Shown here in pieces: positions 62,591 to 64,000 of a stretch of DNA of 64,000 nt. The notes beneath the pieces were generated by a model that was not told the DNA's origin, made no database searches, and was given only the letters and a program-made list of their open reading frames with translations. Location: contig CAZKMR010000002.1 in assembly GCA_964553795.1 (NCBI GenBank), positions 62,001 through 126,000 on the forward strand, in the 5' to 3' direction. The number at the start of each line of letters is the position of its first letter. Positions within the stretch are counted from its first letter, which is position 1. The position numbers and the translations under genes are program-made. Source of the stretch: JADLHS01 sp964553795 (GTDB taxonomy: Bacteria; Verrucomicrobiota; Verrucomicrobiia; Limisphaerales; JADLHS01).

Positions 62591-63628
62591 CTAGCGAGGC
62601 GCGATTGAATTGGTCCGGTTTGATGCGCGGGCGGCGGCCAATGTTTCGGCCAGGGTTACCGTGGCGCCGTTGCGTTCCTTGCTGAGATCTGCCGCTGACA
62701 TGAACGCAAATAGCTCGATGGTTTCTTCAATGGGCACTGGAGATTGATGGGTCTGAAAGAACTTCACAATTTCACCCACCAACGGCGCATAACCATCGAA
62801 CGCGCCGATTCGCGCCGCACCCGTTTCGCCGCGCGCCATTCCCGCGTACGATTTGCCACTGCGAAAAACTCCTCGTCGCCCGTCCTTCCACGTGCCGATC
62901 ACTTCCATACCTCCATCGGCTGTGGCGCCGCGCGTCACGCTTTCACAACCTGTGCCCATGACGGTGAAGAGCGATTCACAACCATGAATGCCATACCAAT
63001 AAAGGTCCGGGTGATGCGGCTCGAGGTTTGCCGGACTGGAGGTTTCGGCGCTCTGCACGCGACCAATACTGCCGTGGCGCGCGGCCTGGGTGTTTTTCGC
63101 AAAGCGCAACGCCGACGCCGTGAACATCGGAATCCCTTCCGCTTGGGTGAGCCGGATGATTTCCAGTACCTCGGATAAATTCCCACCCAACGGCTTGTCA
63201 ATGAACACGGGCTTTTTGAATGGGAGAATCGCTTTGACCTGTGGCAAATGCGCCCGCCCGTCCACGCTCTCGATCAGAATCGCATCCACGTCCGCACCAA
63301 CCTGCGCGATGGTGTCATAAATCTTCACGCCATACTTGTCCCGCAAGACCGCGGCGTTGGTTTCCGCCTTTTGCAGCGACGTTGGGATATCAGGACTGCC
63401 TCCCTGAAACGCCGCCACCACCTTGGCTCCGAGCACGTGATTCTTGTTGGTCGCGTTGTTCAAAATCTCCGTGAAGGCCACGGCATGGGAACTATCCAGG
63501 CCAATGATGCCGACCCGCAATTCCGAAGCTGGCGCGCTCCCTGCCACCGCCAGGATCGCGACCATGAACATCGCCAGAGTTCGAATTCCAGTTTTGAATC
63601 CGTGGCGCGGTAATTTTTGCAGCAGCAT
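62591..63628 (-). CDS. Exported Gfo/Idh/MocA-family oxidoreductase
   Basis: The protein has 345 residues from the ATG at 63628. A signal peptide (TGIRTLAMFMVAILAVAGSAPA) precedes the Rossmann domain (LRVGIIGLDSSHAVAF), with DVDAILIESVDGRAHLPQV near 100 and FIDKPLGGN near 128. The C-terminal part is shorter than in typical members. The gene lies upstream of the TAT-type oxidoreductase on the same strand (78 bases apart), so the two may work together on sugars or glycosides. No substrate can be assigned. Confidence 0.85.
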   Translation of the reverse strand: MLLQKLPRHGFKTGIRTLAMFMVAILAVAGSAPASELRVGIIGLDSSHAVAFTEILNNATNKNHVLGAKVVAAFQGGSPDIPTSLQKAETNAAVLRDKYGVKIYDTIAQVGADVDAILIESVDGRAHLPQVKAILPFKKPVFIDKPLGGNLSEVLEIIRLTQAEGIPMFTASALRFAKNTQAARHGSIGRVQSAETSSPANLEPHHPDLYWYGIHGCESLFTVMGTGCESVTRGATADGGMEVIGTWKDGRRGVFRSGKSYAGMARGETGAARIGAFDGYAPLVGEIVKFFQTHQSPVPIEETIELFAFMSAADLSKERNGATVTLAETLAAARASNRTNSIAPR

Positions 63629-63845
63629 GAAAGTGAATTTTGGGTGATTGCGTTGACCGGGCCAACTTAGCAATTCGACCAACGCAGAAGAAACAACATA
63701 GAAATGTGCAATTTCGCGCAGAAGCCGCGATCGAATTCACAGCTTCTGAATCGCTTTTCCGCCCGCGCCATTGAACGACAGGCCTTTCGGTCATCGTTTC
63801 GGACGATGGACGGGTCGTGCGAACTGTTCCAGAATTCCTACTTCA

Positions 63846-64000
63846 ATGAATACATCCCAGAAGGTTGTGTCTCTCCACAGATTTGCGTTGCGCCAGTTGC
63901 ACGTATTCCTGTTGTCCGTGATCATCCTGGTCTGGCTGGCCTCGCGCGCCTTTGCTGCGGATGTAACTTGGACGGGCAACGACGGCGACGATTTCTGGTC
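63846..64000 (+). CDS. Start of a secreted protein, cut by the window end
   Basis: The ATG at 63846 opens a frame to the window end (51 complete codons). It encodes a long signal peptide (LRQLHVFLLSVIILVWLASR, then AFAADVTW) followed by VTWTGNDGDDFW. This is the usual opening of long Verrucomicrobia outer-surface proteins with autotransporter-associated beta-strand repeats. The type is inferred from that opening only. Confidence 0.6.
   Translation, partial: MNTSQKVVSLHRFALRQLHVFLLSVIILVWLASRAFAADVTWTGNDGDDFW

Overview
The window looks like a piece of a draft, probably metagenome-assembled, genome of a Verrucomicrobiota bacterium, most likely of the Limisphaerales/Pedosphaera type. This placement is inference. 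It rests on the mix of GloVer-repeat and PEP-CTERM proteins, very long secreted proteins with Ig-like and LamG-like domains, TAT-exported Gfo/Idh/MocA oxidoreductases, and many short GC-rich palindromic repeats. DNA is G+C rich throughout except about 53.4-54.5 kb. Two runs of exactly 100 N (30135-30234 and 47383-47482) are scaffold gaps.

Layout. 0-6.1 kb: tail of an unrecognised gene, a hexose-6-phosphate mutarotase, a CII-like regulator, and a compact type II secretion/type IV pilus-like operon (ATPase, two GspF proteins, three pseudopilin-like proteins). 6.2-23.5 kb: housekeeping genes: cysS, tmk, a DUF4404-like gene, a branched-chain aminotransferase, mcsA-mcsB-clpC (arginine phosphorylation and proteolysis), two FeoA proteins, a glycosyltransferase, tRNA-Lys(UUU), secA, two secreted proteins and aroB. 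23.5-29.3 kb: a serine hydrolase fused to a NamZ-type exo-muramidase, coupled to an ATP-grasp-like gene, a small membrane protein and an M19 dipeptidase; this suggests peptidoglycan or peptide turnover.

29.5-36 kb and 44.2-52.9 kb: two halves of a pectin-degradation region. The first holds a PL1 pectate lyase, a golvesin-like secreted protein, a PL10 pectate lyase and a DUF1593 protein. The second holds a two-component system, a 1544-residue pectinesterase-pectate lyase fusion and a double esterase. The sensor kinase's extracytoplasmic domain is visibly homologous to the N-terminal domain of the PL1 lyase at 29.5-32 kb, so enzyme and sensor probably share a ligand-binding module. This is the best candidate here for a little-described system. 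Between the halves (36-44 kb) lies a complete kdp potassium-uptake locus in the order kdpF-kdpB-small ORF-kdpA-kdpC-kdpD-kdpE, read on the minus strand.

53-64 kb: an AP2-like protein, two lipoproteins in a more A+T-rich patch, a 1560-residue secreted metalloprotease, nagB-nagA, two Gfo/Idh/MocA oxidoreductases, and the start of a secreted protein cut by the window end.

A second theme is repeat invasion of genes. REP-like hairpin clusters sit in frame inside kdpB, in the linker of the hydrolase-NamZ fusion and probably in cysS. A short tandem repeat sits in the ATP-grasp-like gene, and a structured interspersed repeat lies in front of the PL10 lyase. The behaviour resembles the Rickettsia palindromic elements.
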